A DNA stretch of 25,869 nucleotides from a virus: positions 1 to 25,869 of IMG/VR virus record IMGVR_UViG_3300027777_000134. One strand, 5' to 3'. Shown piece by piece: positions 7,839-14,169 of the stretch. Under the pieces are notes generated by a model. The model was given only the letters and a program-made list of their open reading frames with translations, searched no databases and was not told where the DNA came from. The translations under genes were made by a program, and so were the position numbers. The stretch's first letter is position 1; the number at the start of each line of letters is the position of its first letter.

Positions 7839-9616
7839 CAATTGAGCAGCAACGTGCGCTTGCTATGGCAAAAGCACGTTTGCGTTTGCAAGAACAACCC
7901 CAAGAATTGTCTATAGCTTCACCGGAACAAATTCCCGGCGCGGTACCCCAACCAGCGTTGCAAGAACCATCTTTCTTTGAAAGAGTAGGTGCAGCGCCGG
8001 AAACGGCTGCAAGAATGATTTATGGCGGCCTAACTAGTTTGGCCGCAGCACCCATTGGTTTGGGCAAAGAAATACTTACGGGTACTCCTAAAGAGCAGAC
8101 CGCCCGTCAAATTATGGAGTTGGGTAGCAACGTACCCATAAGCCCTGCTGCACAAGCAAACCTTCAATCGGTTGGCAATTTAATGCCAAACCTCCCCGCG
8201 TTTGTGCCGGCTGTTGGTCAGGCGGGGCAAATTGCTCAAACAGCCAACGCTCTCGCCGCTCGCGCTACGCCAGCAGCGCAACGTGTAGCCCAAACGGTAC
8301 AGAACGCTCTGGTACGGACGCCGGAACCACAAATGGCTGGTGGTGGTGCTGCGTTAACTGGCATTGATAAAATGCGAGTTGCTCGAAATATGGAACTGCC
8401 AGTACCGCTGCGTATGACGCCCGGACACATCACAAGAGACACGGCAGCGTTGCGCCGAGAACAAGAGTTGGCAAAGCAAGAAGTTGGCAAACCTATCCGT
8501 GAGTTGTACATGGATAACAACCAACGTATTTTGCAAAACATTGGCGAATTTTTAGATGAAACTGGCGCTGAAGCACCAACTTTAAGAGCAACAGGCAAAG
8601 TTGTTGATAAGGTTCTTGTTGATCGTGTTAACAAGGCAAAAACTGAAATCAGCGGAGCGTATAAAAAAGCTCAAGATGCCGGCGAACTTAACCAATCTGT
8701 TGATGTCACGCCGTTAAAAACATGGGTAAACGGTTACGAATCCGAAATAAAAAGCGGGAACGCACCTGTCCTTGCAAATTTGCAACTAAAACTAAATCAA
8801 TTTTCCCCAAACGGCGAACCGCTTACAGTCAAACAAATTGAAGATTTAAGAAAGGCTTCTAACAGAATATCCAAGAGCAACCCAGTAAACCAAGCATTTA
8901 TGCCGGAAATTGGCAATCAACTTGACTCAATTACCGAAGGATTGCCAGGGTTTGACGAGTACAGAAAAGCTCGTAGGTTGCACGACAACTACGCTACTGA
9001 ATTCAAAAATGTTGGGGTAATCAACGATCTTCTTAGCAAAAAACCGGGAACCAATGACCGGCGAGTTGCTTTTGAAGATGTTTTTAATCGTTCAATCATC
9101 CAAGGTAGTCTTGATGATGTTAGAAACGTAAGGAACACGTTGACAAAACCAGCGGCTGGAGAAGAAGGAAAGCAAGCATGGCGCGAACTGCAAGGTTCAA
9201 CTCTTAAATATATTAGAGATCAAATTACTAAAGGTGTTACCACAAACGAACGTGGCGACACGGTGGTTGCTGCTGCTCAGTTCAACCAAGCAATGAAAAC
9301 TTTAGATGACAAACTAGATTTTTTGTTCCCTAAAGGTGGCTCTGAAAAGTTAAGAACTCTCATGGACGCATCTAAAGATGTTCTGACGTTGCCTCCTGGA
9401 GCTGCAAACACCTCAGGTACTGCGTCTGCTTTGATTGCAATGATGGACGTTGTGATCTCTGGTCTTGGCGGTATACCAGCGCCAGTAGGATCTGTCATTT
9501 ATCATGGCAAAAAAGCAATTCAAAACAAAAAACTTAAAAAAGAAGTCGCAGATATTGTTAGCGGTCAGCAAATGAACGCCCTTGCCCCAACTAACCAAAA
9601 CCAACTGGTCCCATGA
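7835..9616 (+). CDS. Ejection-type internal virion protein (third of three, gp16 position)
   Basis: 593 residues. The N-terminus is Gln/Ala-rich helix; about 40-165 is Ala/Gly/Pro-rich with amphipathic segments that could insert in membranes; 185-480 is long charged helix ('LRREQELAKQEVGKPIREL', 'VKQIEDLRKASNRI'); about 520-560 is a hydrophobic Ala/Gly/Ile segment ('ALIAMMDVVISGLGGIPAPV'). No lytic transglycosylase motif is seen. ATG 7835 overlaps the upstream stop as ATGA, but GTG 7829 has better spacing from GAGGAG (7815-7820), so the true start may be two codons earlier. Position and architecture suggest a pilot protein like P22 gp16. Confidence 0.78.
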   Translation: MTIEQQRALAMAKARLRLQEQPQELSIASPEQIPGAVPQPALQEPSFFERVGAAPETAARMIYGGLTSLAAAPIGLGKEILTGTPKEQTARQIMELGSNVPISPAAQANLQSVGNLMPNLPAFVPAVGQAGQIAQTANALAARATPAAQRVAQTVQNALVRTPEPQMAGGGAALTGIDKMRVARNMELPVPLRMTPGHITRDTAALRREQELAKQEVGKPIRELYMDNNQRILQNIGEFLDETGAEAPTLRATGKVVDKVLVDRVNKAKTEISGAYKKAQDAGELNQSVDVTPLKTWVNGYESEIKSGNAPVLANLQLKLNQFSPNGEPLTVKQIEDLRKASNRISKSNPVNQAFMPEIGNQLDSITEGLPGFDEYRKARRLHDNYATEFKNVGVINDLLSKKPGTNDRRVAFEDVFNRSIIQGSLDDVRNVRNTLTKPAAGEEGKQAWRELQGSTLKYIRDQITKGVTTNERGDTVVAAAQFNQAMKTLDDKLDFLFPKGGSEKLRTLMDASKDVLTLPPGAANTSGTASALIAMMDVVISGLGGIPAPVGSVIYHGKKAIQNKKLKKEVADIVSGQQMNALAPTNQNQLVP

Positions 9617-9804
9617 TGGTTACATTATCTGAAGTTGAACACAAAATTGATGCCCACGTTGACATCTGCGCGATTCGGTACGAAGGTATTGAAAAAGAAA
9701 CGCGAGGTATCCACGCCCGGATCAAACGCCTAGAGCAGATCTTGGTCACCGGCTGCGGGTCAATCATCCTGCTGTTGCTGACCATACTGACTAGAGGTCA
9801 TTAA
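9613..9804 (+). CDS. Small XhlA-like membrane protein (coiled coil plus C-terminal helix)
   Basis: 63 residues: a charged helical N-terminal part (about 5-42, 'EKETRGIHARIKRLEQ') followed by one hydrophobic segment (43-60, 'ILVTGCGSIILLLLTILT') and a short basic tail. This is the layout of haemolysin XhlA-type and related phage lysis accessory proteins. The start overlaps the ejection gene stop (ATGA); a second ATG follows immediately at 9616. It may take part in lysis or may be a membrane partner of the ejection proteins. The family call rests on topology only. Confidence 0.68.
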   Translation: MMVTLSEVEHKIDAHVDICAIRYEGIEKETRGIHARIKRLEQILVTGCGSIILLLLTILTRGH

Positions 9805-9814
9805 AAAGTCATCA

Positions 9815-9844
9815 TCAGTTCGTAAACTGAAAATTCCTTTTTTT
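9815..9844 (+). terminator. Short hairpin with distal T-tract, weak terminator candidate
   Basis: A six-base-pair A+T-rich stem (9815-9820 with 9825-9830, loop CGTA) is followed after seven bases by seven T residues (9838-9844). It fills most of the 50-base gap between the small membrane protein and the acidic protein. The weak stem and separated T-tract make it a poor intrinsic terminator; it may only partly reduce read-through. Confidence 0.3.
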
Positions 9845-9854
9845 GGAGCCTGAC

Positions 9855-10079
9855 ATGAAAGACGACATTCTTGACGCGATCAATGACTCTGAGCCAGTTG
9901 ATGCCCTGAACGCTCTGTTCTCGGTGGCGTTCCTCGTTGCCAAAGCATCGAACATCAACAAGTTCACCTTGTCTTCGCTTTTCTTTTCAACCGCCGACGC
10001 GCTCTTCCAAGCCCACGCTGAAGACGAAGAAGAGGAAGAAGTTGAAGCCGAAGAGGTTGACGAACAGACCGAAGAGTAA
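9855..10079 (+). CDS. Small acidic protein with poly-Glu tail
   Basis: 74 residues: an N-terminal helical part with hydrophobic faces ('LNALFSVAFLVAKASN', 'LSSLFFSTADALF') and a C-terminal tail (about 55-74) made almost only of Glu, Asp and Val. ATG 9855 has GGAG at 9845-9848; an in-frame TTG at 9843 is rejected because it precedes that ribosome-binding site. Such tails mimic nucleic acid or keep proteins soluble, and similar short acidic proteins occur in phages, but I do not recognise the family. It is flanked by hairpins on both sides, so it may be expressed as a separate unit. Confidence 0.7.
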   Translation: MKDDILDAINDSEPVDALNALFSVAFLVAKASNINKFTLSSLFFSTADALFQAHAEDEEEEEVEAEEVDEQTEE

Positions 10080-10085
10080 TGATCT

Positions 10086-10110
10086 GGCCCCCCGACAACC
10101 TCGGGGGGTC
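10086..10110 (+). terminator. Ten-base-pair GC hairpin after the acidic-protein gene
   Basis: A stem of up to ten base pairs (10086-10095 with 10101-10110, one G-T wobble, six consecutive C-G pairs) with loop CAACC, starting seven bases after the stop. No T-tract follows on either strand. It could be a Rho-assisted or attenuating structure, or a 3'-end stabiliser. Confidence 0.5.
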
Positions 10111-10165
10111 ACCCCACCGCAACAAAACTGTGCTATTTGGTGTGGTTCTTCTACAAGGATGAAGA

Positions 10166-11119
10166 ATGAAGCCACAAAAAATAAGCGACGAAGAGTTCTT
10201 GCGGTTATGGGAAGAGCATAAATCACCTGTCAAAGTTGCTAGACTGGCGGGGATTTCTGAGCGGCGCGTTCATTCTCGGCGTCGTTCTTTAGAGAGTAAG
10301 TTGAACCTCAACTTACTAACTGGCAAACCAATCCACATTCAGAAAGCCAGGCACGAAGCTGGCCTGACTGATGGCATCGCCATTATTTTTTCTGACGCCC
10401 ACTTCTGGCCTGGCATCCGCTCAACGGCCTTCAAGGGCTTGCTATGGGCGATAAACGAACTTAAACCTCACGTTGTGATTGCCAACGGCGATATTTTTGA
10501 CGGAAGTTCAATCAGCAGACACGCCAGAATAAATTGGAGCGCGGTCCCAAACGTGAAGCAAGAACTGCAAGCGTGTCAGGAAGCACTTAAAGAGATTGAA
10601 GACGCTTGTGAAAAGGCTCGCCACCACACCCAACTGATCTGGCCTTTGGGTAACCATGATTCTCGCTTTGAATCACGCCTGTCCGAGGCAGCGCCGCAAT
10701 TTGAAGGCGTCGGCGGCACGGCGCTTAAAGACCATTTCCCCAAATGGCATCCCTGCTGGTCTTGCTGGCTGTCAGACAACGTAGTGATCAAGCACCGCTA
10801 CAAGGGTGGCATCCACGCTACCCACAACAACACGGTCAATTCTGGCGTCACGACTATCACCGGCCATCTACACAGTCTCAAGGTCACGCCGTTTGGGGAC
10901 TATAATGGGACTCGATGGGGCGTTGATACTGGTACGCTTGCGGAAATAGATGGACCACAGTTTCTTGATTACCTTGAAGATGGGCCAGTTAACTGGCGCA
11001 GCGGGTTTGCGGTCATAACAATGAAAGACAGCAAACCACTTTGGCCGGAACTGGTCAGCAAGTACGCAGAGGGTATCATCAACTTCCGTGGTCAACTTAT
11101 TGATGTGAGTAAACTATGA
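10166..11119 (+). CDS. Calcineurin-like metallophosphoesterase with N-terminal HTH
   Basis: 317 residues. Residues about 7-45 form a helix-turn-helix-like segment ('VKVARLAGISERRVHSRRRS'). The rest carries the metallophosphoesterase signature in order: D77-A-H79, G108-D109-x-x-D112, G162-N-H-D165, a later His (H217) and G233-H-L-H236, which together ligate two metal ions. The substrate could be a phosphoprotein, nucleotide or DNA end; it cannot be read from sequence. AAGGA at 10155-10159 supports the start. It lies between ejection-type and lysis genes in the late block and overlaps the next gene by ATGA. The HTH may direct it to DNA, for example to process DNA during packaging; this is inference. 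Confidence 0.9.
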   Translation: MKPQKISDEEFLRLWEEHKSPVKVARLAGISERRVHSRRRSLESKLNLNLLTGKPIHIQKARHEAGLTDGIAIIFSDAHFWPGIRSTAFKGLLWAINELKPHVVIANGDIFDGSSISRHARINWSAVPNVKQELQACQEALKEIEDACEKARHHTQLIWPLGNHDSRFESRLSEAAPQFEGVGGTALKDHFPKWHPCWSCWLSDNVVIKHRYKGGIHATHNNTVNSGVTTITGHLHSLKVTPFGDYNGTRWGVDTGTLAEIDGPQFLDYLEDGPVNWRSGFAVITMKDSKPLWPELVSKYAEGIINFRGQLIDVSKL

Positions 11120-11421
11120 CTGAAAAGTTGGAAGCCAAGTCGCAGTTAATTGAGAAGACCGCGTTTGCCGTCTTGCCGATTTTGTTTACCTGCGTTGTCT
11201 ATTTGATGAGCGCGTTGGACAAGATCACGCACGATGTGACGGTTCTTAACGCCAAAATCAGCCTTGTGGTTACCAGCGACAACAAGCAAGCCGCCAACAG
11301 CGGCGCAGAACTGGCGCGGGAAAAGTTGCGCCAAGATCTAGAAAAGCAGATTGGTGAGAACCGGGAACTGATCCACCTGAACCGAGAGCGGATTGTCATT
11401 CTTGAGCAGAAGGTGAAGTGA
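11116..11421 (+). CDS. Membrane-anchored coiled-coil protein of the lysis cassette
   Basis: 101 residues: a short polar N-terminus, one hydrophobic segment (about 15-34, 'TAFAVLPILFTCVVYLMSAL') and a long charged helical region (66-100) with heptad-like hydrophobics ('LREDLEKQ'-type and 'LIHLNRERIVILEQKV'). This matches an inner-membrane spanin-like or holin-accessory layout. It sits directly before another single-helix protein and the endolysin. No lipoprotein partner is visible nearby, so a classic two-component spanin is not established. Coupled by ATGA upstream and TGATG downstream. Confidence 0.75.
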   Translation: MTEKLEAKSQLIEKTAFAVLPILFTCVVYLMSALDKITHDVTVLNAKISLVVTSDNKQAANSGAELAREKLRQDLEKQIGENRELIHLNRERIVILEQKVK

Positions 11422-11579
11422 TGGACGCATTTGAACTTATCCTAAAAGCGTCGCCAGCGATTCTTGCGCTGATCACGTTGATTGTTGTCTTAGCCAAGCT
11501 CGACCTGCGAGTTGCGGTTCTTGAGGAAAAGGTCAAGACGCTCTTCGACCTTATCAATAAGAGGCCGCACAATGGCTGA
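11421..11579 (+). CDS. 52-residue single-helix membrane protein, holin-like
   Basis: Hand translation gives 52 residues: a hydrophobic segment (about 7-26, 'LILKASPAILALITLIVVLA') followed by a heptad-patterned helix (28-46, 'DLRVAVLEEKVKTLFDLIN') and a short basic end. ATG 11421 overlaps the upstream TGA by one base; the stop lies eight bases inside the endolysin gene. Such coupling in a lysis cassette argues that it is translated. It repeats the plan of the 101-residue protein before it (membrane helix then coil), so the two may interact. A small holin or anti-holin is plausible. Confidence 0.72.
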   Translation: MDAFELILKASPAILALITLIVVLAKLDLRVAVLEEKVKTLFDLINKRPHNG

Positions 11580-12087
11580 CTTCAATGCTGCTTTTGAAAA
11601 GATGATCGCCGACGAAGGCGGTTACGTTCTACACAATATCCCCGGCGACACGGGTGGGATGACATATGCAGGTATTGCGAGAAACAAGAACCCCAACTGG
11701 CCTGGATGGAACCTCATTGACCACGAAGCCACCAGCAACCCGCTCCTTACTGGAATGGTGCGTAACTTTTATAAAGTTGAGTTTTGGGATCGTATCCGAG
11801 GGGATGAAGTTACGAACCAAGTTGTTGCAGAATCGGTTTTTAACTTCGGTGTAAACACCGGAATAGGCGTTGCGGTTAAGTTGGCGCAGTTGATCGTGGG
11901 CGCTACGCCAGACGGCGCGGTTGGTAATGTGACCTTGCAAAAGTTCAACAATGTTGAACCCGAAGCGTTCAAGAAAGCCTACGCACTTGCCAAAATTACC
12001 AGATACGTTGACATCTGCAATAAGAATCGCACGCAGTCTAAATTTCTGTTGGGCTGGCTAAATCGTACTCTGAAAGGGCTGAAGTGA
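11572..12087 (+). CDS. Endolysin, glycoside hydrolase family 108 type
   Basis: 171 residues. The N-terminal half has the GH108 lysozyme signature: 'DEGGY' with catalytic Glu15, followed by 'DTGGMTYAGI' (26-35), as in N-acetylmuramidases of phages. The C-terminal half (about 85-168, 'VAESVFNFGVNTG', 'GAVGNVTLQKF' and 'RYVDICNKN') fits the companion peptidoglycan-binding domain of this family. No signal peptide is present, so release needs a holin. ATG 11572 is served by GAGG at 11561-11564; an in-frame start at 11512 is rejected because it would overlap most of the small membrane gene. It cleaves the glycan strands of the cell wall at lysis. Confidence 0.93.
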   Translation: MADFNAAFEKMIADEGGYVLHNIPGDTGGMTYAGIARNKNPNWPGWNLIDHEATSNPLLTGMVRNFYKVEFWDRIRGDEVTNQVVAESVFNFGVNTGIGVAVKLAQLIVGATPDGAVGNVTLQKFNNVEPEAFKKAYALAKITRYVDICNKNRTQSKFLLGWLNRTLKGLK

Positions 12088-12524
12088 TGGATCTGATAGG
12101 TATTGGGTCAATTATTGAGGGGGTTGGCAAAGTTGCAGGTGATCTCATTACGACAGACAAGGAGAGACTTGAGATGGCGCTCGAAGAGCGCAAACTCTCT
12201 CTGGAGGAAAAGAAGATTGATCAAGCCACCGATCTCGCCCAGGTGGACATCAATAAGATTGAAGCGGCGTCTACTAGCCTATTTGTCTCTGGCTGGCGTC
12301 CTGCTGTTGGTTGGGTTGGGGTTGCTGGCCTAGCCTACCAGTTCTTAGGCTACCCTCTGATGCAATGGTGTTGGGCGTTTGGGCAGGGCGTGGACTTGAT
12401 CCCGAAGGGTCTGGCCGCACCGCCAGACCTCCAAGTTGAACAGTTGATGACTCTACTCGCCGGCCTTCTCGGTTTCGGTGGGATGCGTAGCTTCGAAAAA
12501 TCCAAGGGAGTCGCGGCGAAGTAA
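12087..12524 (+). CDS. Three-helix holin, GTA-type
   Basis: 145 residues matching the three-transmembrane holin family first named from gene transfer agents. Residues 22-60 are a charged helix, followed by 'FVSGWRPAVGWVGVAGLAYQ' (66-85), a hallmark of the family, a second hydrophobic stretch around 86-98, and a third at 117-132 ('QLMTLLAGLLGFGGM'). It would permeabilise the inner membrane to release the endolysin. ATG 12087 overlaps the endolysin stop as TGATG; GTG 12084 is one codon upstream. It is the last rightward gene of this block and its 3' end overlaps a leftward gene by 72 bases. Confidence 0.88.
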   Translation: MDLIGIGSIIEGVGKVAGDLITTDKERLEMALEERKLSLEEKKIDQATDLAQVDINKIEAASTSLFVSGWRPAVGWVGVAGLAYQFLGYPLMQWCWAFGQGVDLIPKGLAAPPDLQVEQLMTLLAGLLGFGGMRSFEKSKGVAAK

Positions 12525-12662
12525 CTCACGGTATGCGTTAATCGCCGTTTTTAAGTCGGCGTTTAGCGCGTCAATCTCCGCATTAAGCAATGCCAGCCGT
12601 TCGTTTGCTTCAACTGCAAACTTGACAAGATTTTCGTAGCGCCACGTTGCAAAATTGGTCAT
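12453..12662 (-). CDS. Small coiled-coil protein, last gene of the leftward operon
   Basis: 69 residues: 'NFATWRYENLVKFAVEAN' followed by a helix with regular Leu/Ala spacing (about 22-50, 'LALLNAEIDALNADLKTAIN'). The start has AGGAAA just upstream and overlaps the previous leftward stop as ATGA, which supports it. The final 23 codons lie opposite the holin C-terminus, so the genes converge and overlap by 72 bases. No function is recognised; it might be a small DNA-binding or scaffold protein. Confidence 0.68.
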   Translation of the reverse strand: MTNFATWRYENLVKFAVEANERLALLNAEIDALNADLKTAINAYRELLRRDSLGFFEATHPTETEKAGE

Positions 12663-12910
12663 ACGGTTTCCTTTCTGGGTAGGTTTCTAAGAATATACGA
12701 GTAATCTGGTTCTATCGGGGAAGGTCCGATGTTGAACACAAAATACTTTCTGTTGTGATCTCCAACTTCACGTTTGGAAACAGAACCGTTGGCGCACAAA
12801 CGGTTCAGTATTCCAAACAATGCCTTGGCAGTCACGCCCGGCACGTTCATTTCTTTTCTAGTCATCTCCCCGTGCTCACTTAAATAATCTAAAACCTTCT
12901 GTTGGCTCAT
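12659..12910 (-). CDS. Small winged-helix DNA-binding protein
   Basis: 83 residues. The first 60 fit a winged helix-turn-helix: 'SQQKVLDYLSEHGEMTRKEM' (helix 1-2), 'VTAKALFGILNRLCANG' (recognition helix region about 26-42) and a wing 'SVSKREVGDHNRKYFVFN'. This pattern is common in small phage and bacterial regulators. Near the end of the early operon it could be a late-gene or host-takeover regulator. No ligand site is visible. It is coupled to the downstream gene by ATGA and lies seven bases after the 47-residue gene. Confidence 0.75.
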   Translation of the reverse strand: MSQQKVLDYLSEHGEMTRKEMNVPGVTAKALFGILNRLCANGSVSKREVGDHNRKYFVFNIGPSPIEPDYSYILRNLPRKETV

Positions 12911-12917
12911 ATTTATC

Positions 12918-13061
12918 TCAAAATAGTGCGTCTGGTACGTTAGATAGATCCAGCTTTGGTTTGCGCTGGCGTTTTATTTTCTGGACGATGTGCGGGTATG
13001 GCGGCATATGCCAGATCCAACGAACGACGTTACCCTCGTCGTCAAGGATTCCGTATCTCAT
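12918..13061 (-). CDS. 47-residue small phage protein, unknown
   Basis: Hand translation starts 'MRYGILDDEGNVVRW' and ends 'LDLSNVPDALF', with a Lys/Arg-rich middle ('IVQKIKRQRKPK', about 25-36). A strong GGAAGGAGT lies six bases before the ATG, the best ribosome-binding site in this part of the operon, so expression is likely. The ATG overlaps the zinc-ribbon gene stop as ATGA. The N-terminal 'DDEGNVVRW' looks like a small beta hairpin. Function not recognised. Confidence 0.7.
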   Translation of the reverse strand: MRYGILDDEGNVVRWIWHMPPYPHIVQKIKRQRKPKLDLSNVPDALF

Positions 13062-13141
13062 AACGGACTCCTTCCGCAGTACGGGCAGTTAACGATGATT
13101 GTGCGGATTGGTTTGCCGCAGCGTAAACAGGTATAAGTCAT
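13058..13141 (-). CDS. 27-residue zinc-ribbon microprotein
   Basis: Hand translation gives 27 residues with two CxxC pairs: Cys5/Cys8 in 'TCLRCGK' and Cys19/Cys22 in 'NCPYCGR', a complete minimal zinc-ribbon knuckle. ATGA overlaps at both ends fix its reading frame between two other small genes, which is the main reason to believe it. Small zinc ribbons of this kind can bind nucleic acid or a partner protein. Alone it is at the lower limit of credible genes. Confidence 0.62.
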   Translation of the reverse strand: MTYTCLRCGKPIRTIIVNCPYCGRSPL

Positions 13142-13278
13142 GCGATCTTGTCCTTGAATCCGCTTGTGTTCAACCGCTTAAAGCAAGCCTCGCACTTCCA
13201 CCGATAGCCTTTACCGCTTGATAGCGGAACCTTGTGGATTGCAGGGTTGACCCTGCATTGCTGGCAGTTAGGTTTCAT
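13138..13278 (-). CDS. 46-residue zinc-finger microprotein
   Basis: Hand translation gives 46 residues with Cys5/Cys8 ('NCQQCRV') and Cys29/Cys32 ('KCEACFK'), separated by a 20-residue basic stretch; this is a four-cysteine zinc-binding layout. The start overlaps the 83-residue gene stop and its own stop overlaps the next start, both as ATGA. It is immediately before a second, smaller zinc-ribbon gene. Probably a small DNA or RNA-binding or host-modulating early protein; the function is not known. Confidence 0.68.
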   Translation of the reverse strand: MKPNCQQCRVNPAIHKVPLSSGKGYRWKCEACFKRLNTSGFKDKIA

Positions 13279-13526
13279 TTCCACGACCCACCCCTTGCCG
13301 CCATCTGACCGGCTAGGAACGCAGCCTTGTACGCACCATCGTTGGTGTTAGCACGCATCAGTTGTTCCTTTAAGTGATTAATCTCAATCTGAGATTGCTT
13401 GTCTGCCGCATCCCACGCAGCCTCCCATGCGTCGTACATTCGTGCTTCGATTGGGTTGTAACTACCAGCGGGAACTGTTTTACGAAGTTCGTTCCACCAC
13501 TCGCGCCATGCTTCTGTTTTGCTCAT
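13275..13526 (-). CDS. Trp-rich small protein, unknown
   Basis: 83 residues, helical, with an unusual density of tryptophan in the N-terminal half ('EAWREWWNELRK', 'DAWEAAWDAADKQ') and 'GAYKAAFLAGQMAARGG' near the end. No recognised motif. Overlaps both neighbours by four bases (ATGA), inside the early leftward operon. Its soluble helical nature suggests a protein-binding role. Confidence 0.72.
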   Translation of the reverse strand: MSKTEAWREWWNELRKTVPAGSYNPIEARMYDAWEAAWDAADKQSQIEINHLKEQLMRANTNDGAYKAAFLAGQMAARGGSWK

Positions 13527-13843
13527 AGCCGTGCCTTTATCAAGATTTTAAGTTCTGCGCTGCTAAACGCCCGTTCTTTACCTTGGAAGATAATCTTTTC
13601 TGTCCACGGTCTAGACCACAGGCATTGAAGTTCTGGGACGGCACGGGAGTTAAGCAACTCCTCGGTTGTGTGCATAAACCCACCCAATCCCACCCATTTG
13701 TGCGGCTCAATAAAATGTGGCACGACAATCTGTTCGCTGTTGGGCAACCTAAATACAGGCTCCAAAGCATAGTCAGAAAAACGCTGAAGCATTTCAGCAA
13801 GGCTAAAGTTAACTTTGAACTCTGGCTTTTGTTTCTTGGTCAT
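13523..13843 (-). CDS. Uncharacterised early protein
   Basis: 106 residues, mixed alpha/beta, beginning with a basic 'MTKKQKPEFKVNFSLAEML'. It contains 'VVPHFIEPHKWVGLGGFMHT' (about 40-59), but no motif I can assign. ATGA overlaps link it to the VRR-NUC nuclease gene upstream and the Trp-rich gene downstream. It may act with the nuclease, but that is context only. Confidence 0.72.
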   Translation of the reverse strand: MTKKQKPEFKVNFSLAEMLQRFSDYALEPVFRLPNSEQIVVPHFIEPHKWVGLGGFMHTTEELLNSRAVPELQCLWSRPWTEKIIFQGKERAFSSAELKILIKARL

Positions 13844-14169
13844 TTCTGCTCTCCGATTTTGGTTTTGGCATCGTCAAACCCATACCCCACAATGACCCGA
13901 TGCCCGCAGCCCTGTAGGTAATCAATCCAATCTTTCTGTTCTGGTCTTAGCACACCTCCTTTTTGACGTTTCATCTCAATCCACAAACCCCACGACGGCA
14001 CAAACAAGTCAGGAACCCCGGCGCTAACGCCTTCAGCCTTAAGCCTTCCAGCTACGCTGATACTGCGTTTTTCCCCGTTTGGGATGGCGAAGATGCGGAC
14101 GTCTGGGTACGTCTGGCGAAACCAGCGCACCAAGTCGCGTTGTTCTTCATGCTCGGTTGGTATTACCAT
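13840..14169 (-). CDS. VRR-NUC domain nuclease
   Basis: 109 residues forming a stand-alone VRR-NUC domain of the PD-(D/E)XK superfamily. Visible parts are the N-terminal 'HEEQRDLVRWFR' (7-18), 'IPNGEKR' (29-35), the catalytic D54 in 'GVPDLFVP' and E65-M-K67 in 'WIEMKRQKGG', and 'PEQKDWIDYL' (76-85). Phage single-domain VRR-NUC proteins are thought to be structure-specific or Holliday-junction-type nucleases. Here it follows the SF2 helicase (7-base overlap) and so probably belongs to the recombination/replication kit. All core residues are present. Confidence 0.92.
   Translation of the reverse strand: MVIPTEHEEQRDLVRWFRQTYPDVRIFAIPNGEKRSISVAGRLKAEGVSAGVPDLFVPSWGLWIEMKRQKGGVLRPEQKDWIDYLQGCGHRVIVGYGFDDAKTKIGEQK

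Noticed and set aside
8236-8634. 132-codon reading frame opposite the third ejection gene
   Set aside because: Shadow of a well-supported gene; Ala/Arg/Cys-rich translation and no neighbours on that strand.
13583-13921. 112-codon + strand frame across the leftward operon
   Set aside because: Opposes two coupled leftward genes, one of them the VRR-NUC nuclease with catalytic residues.
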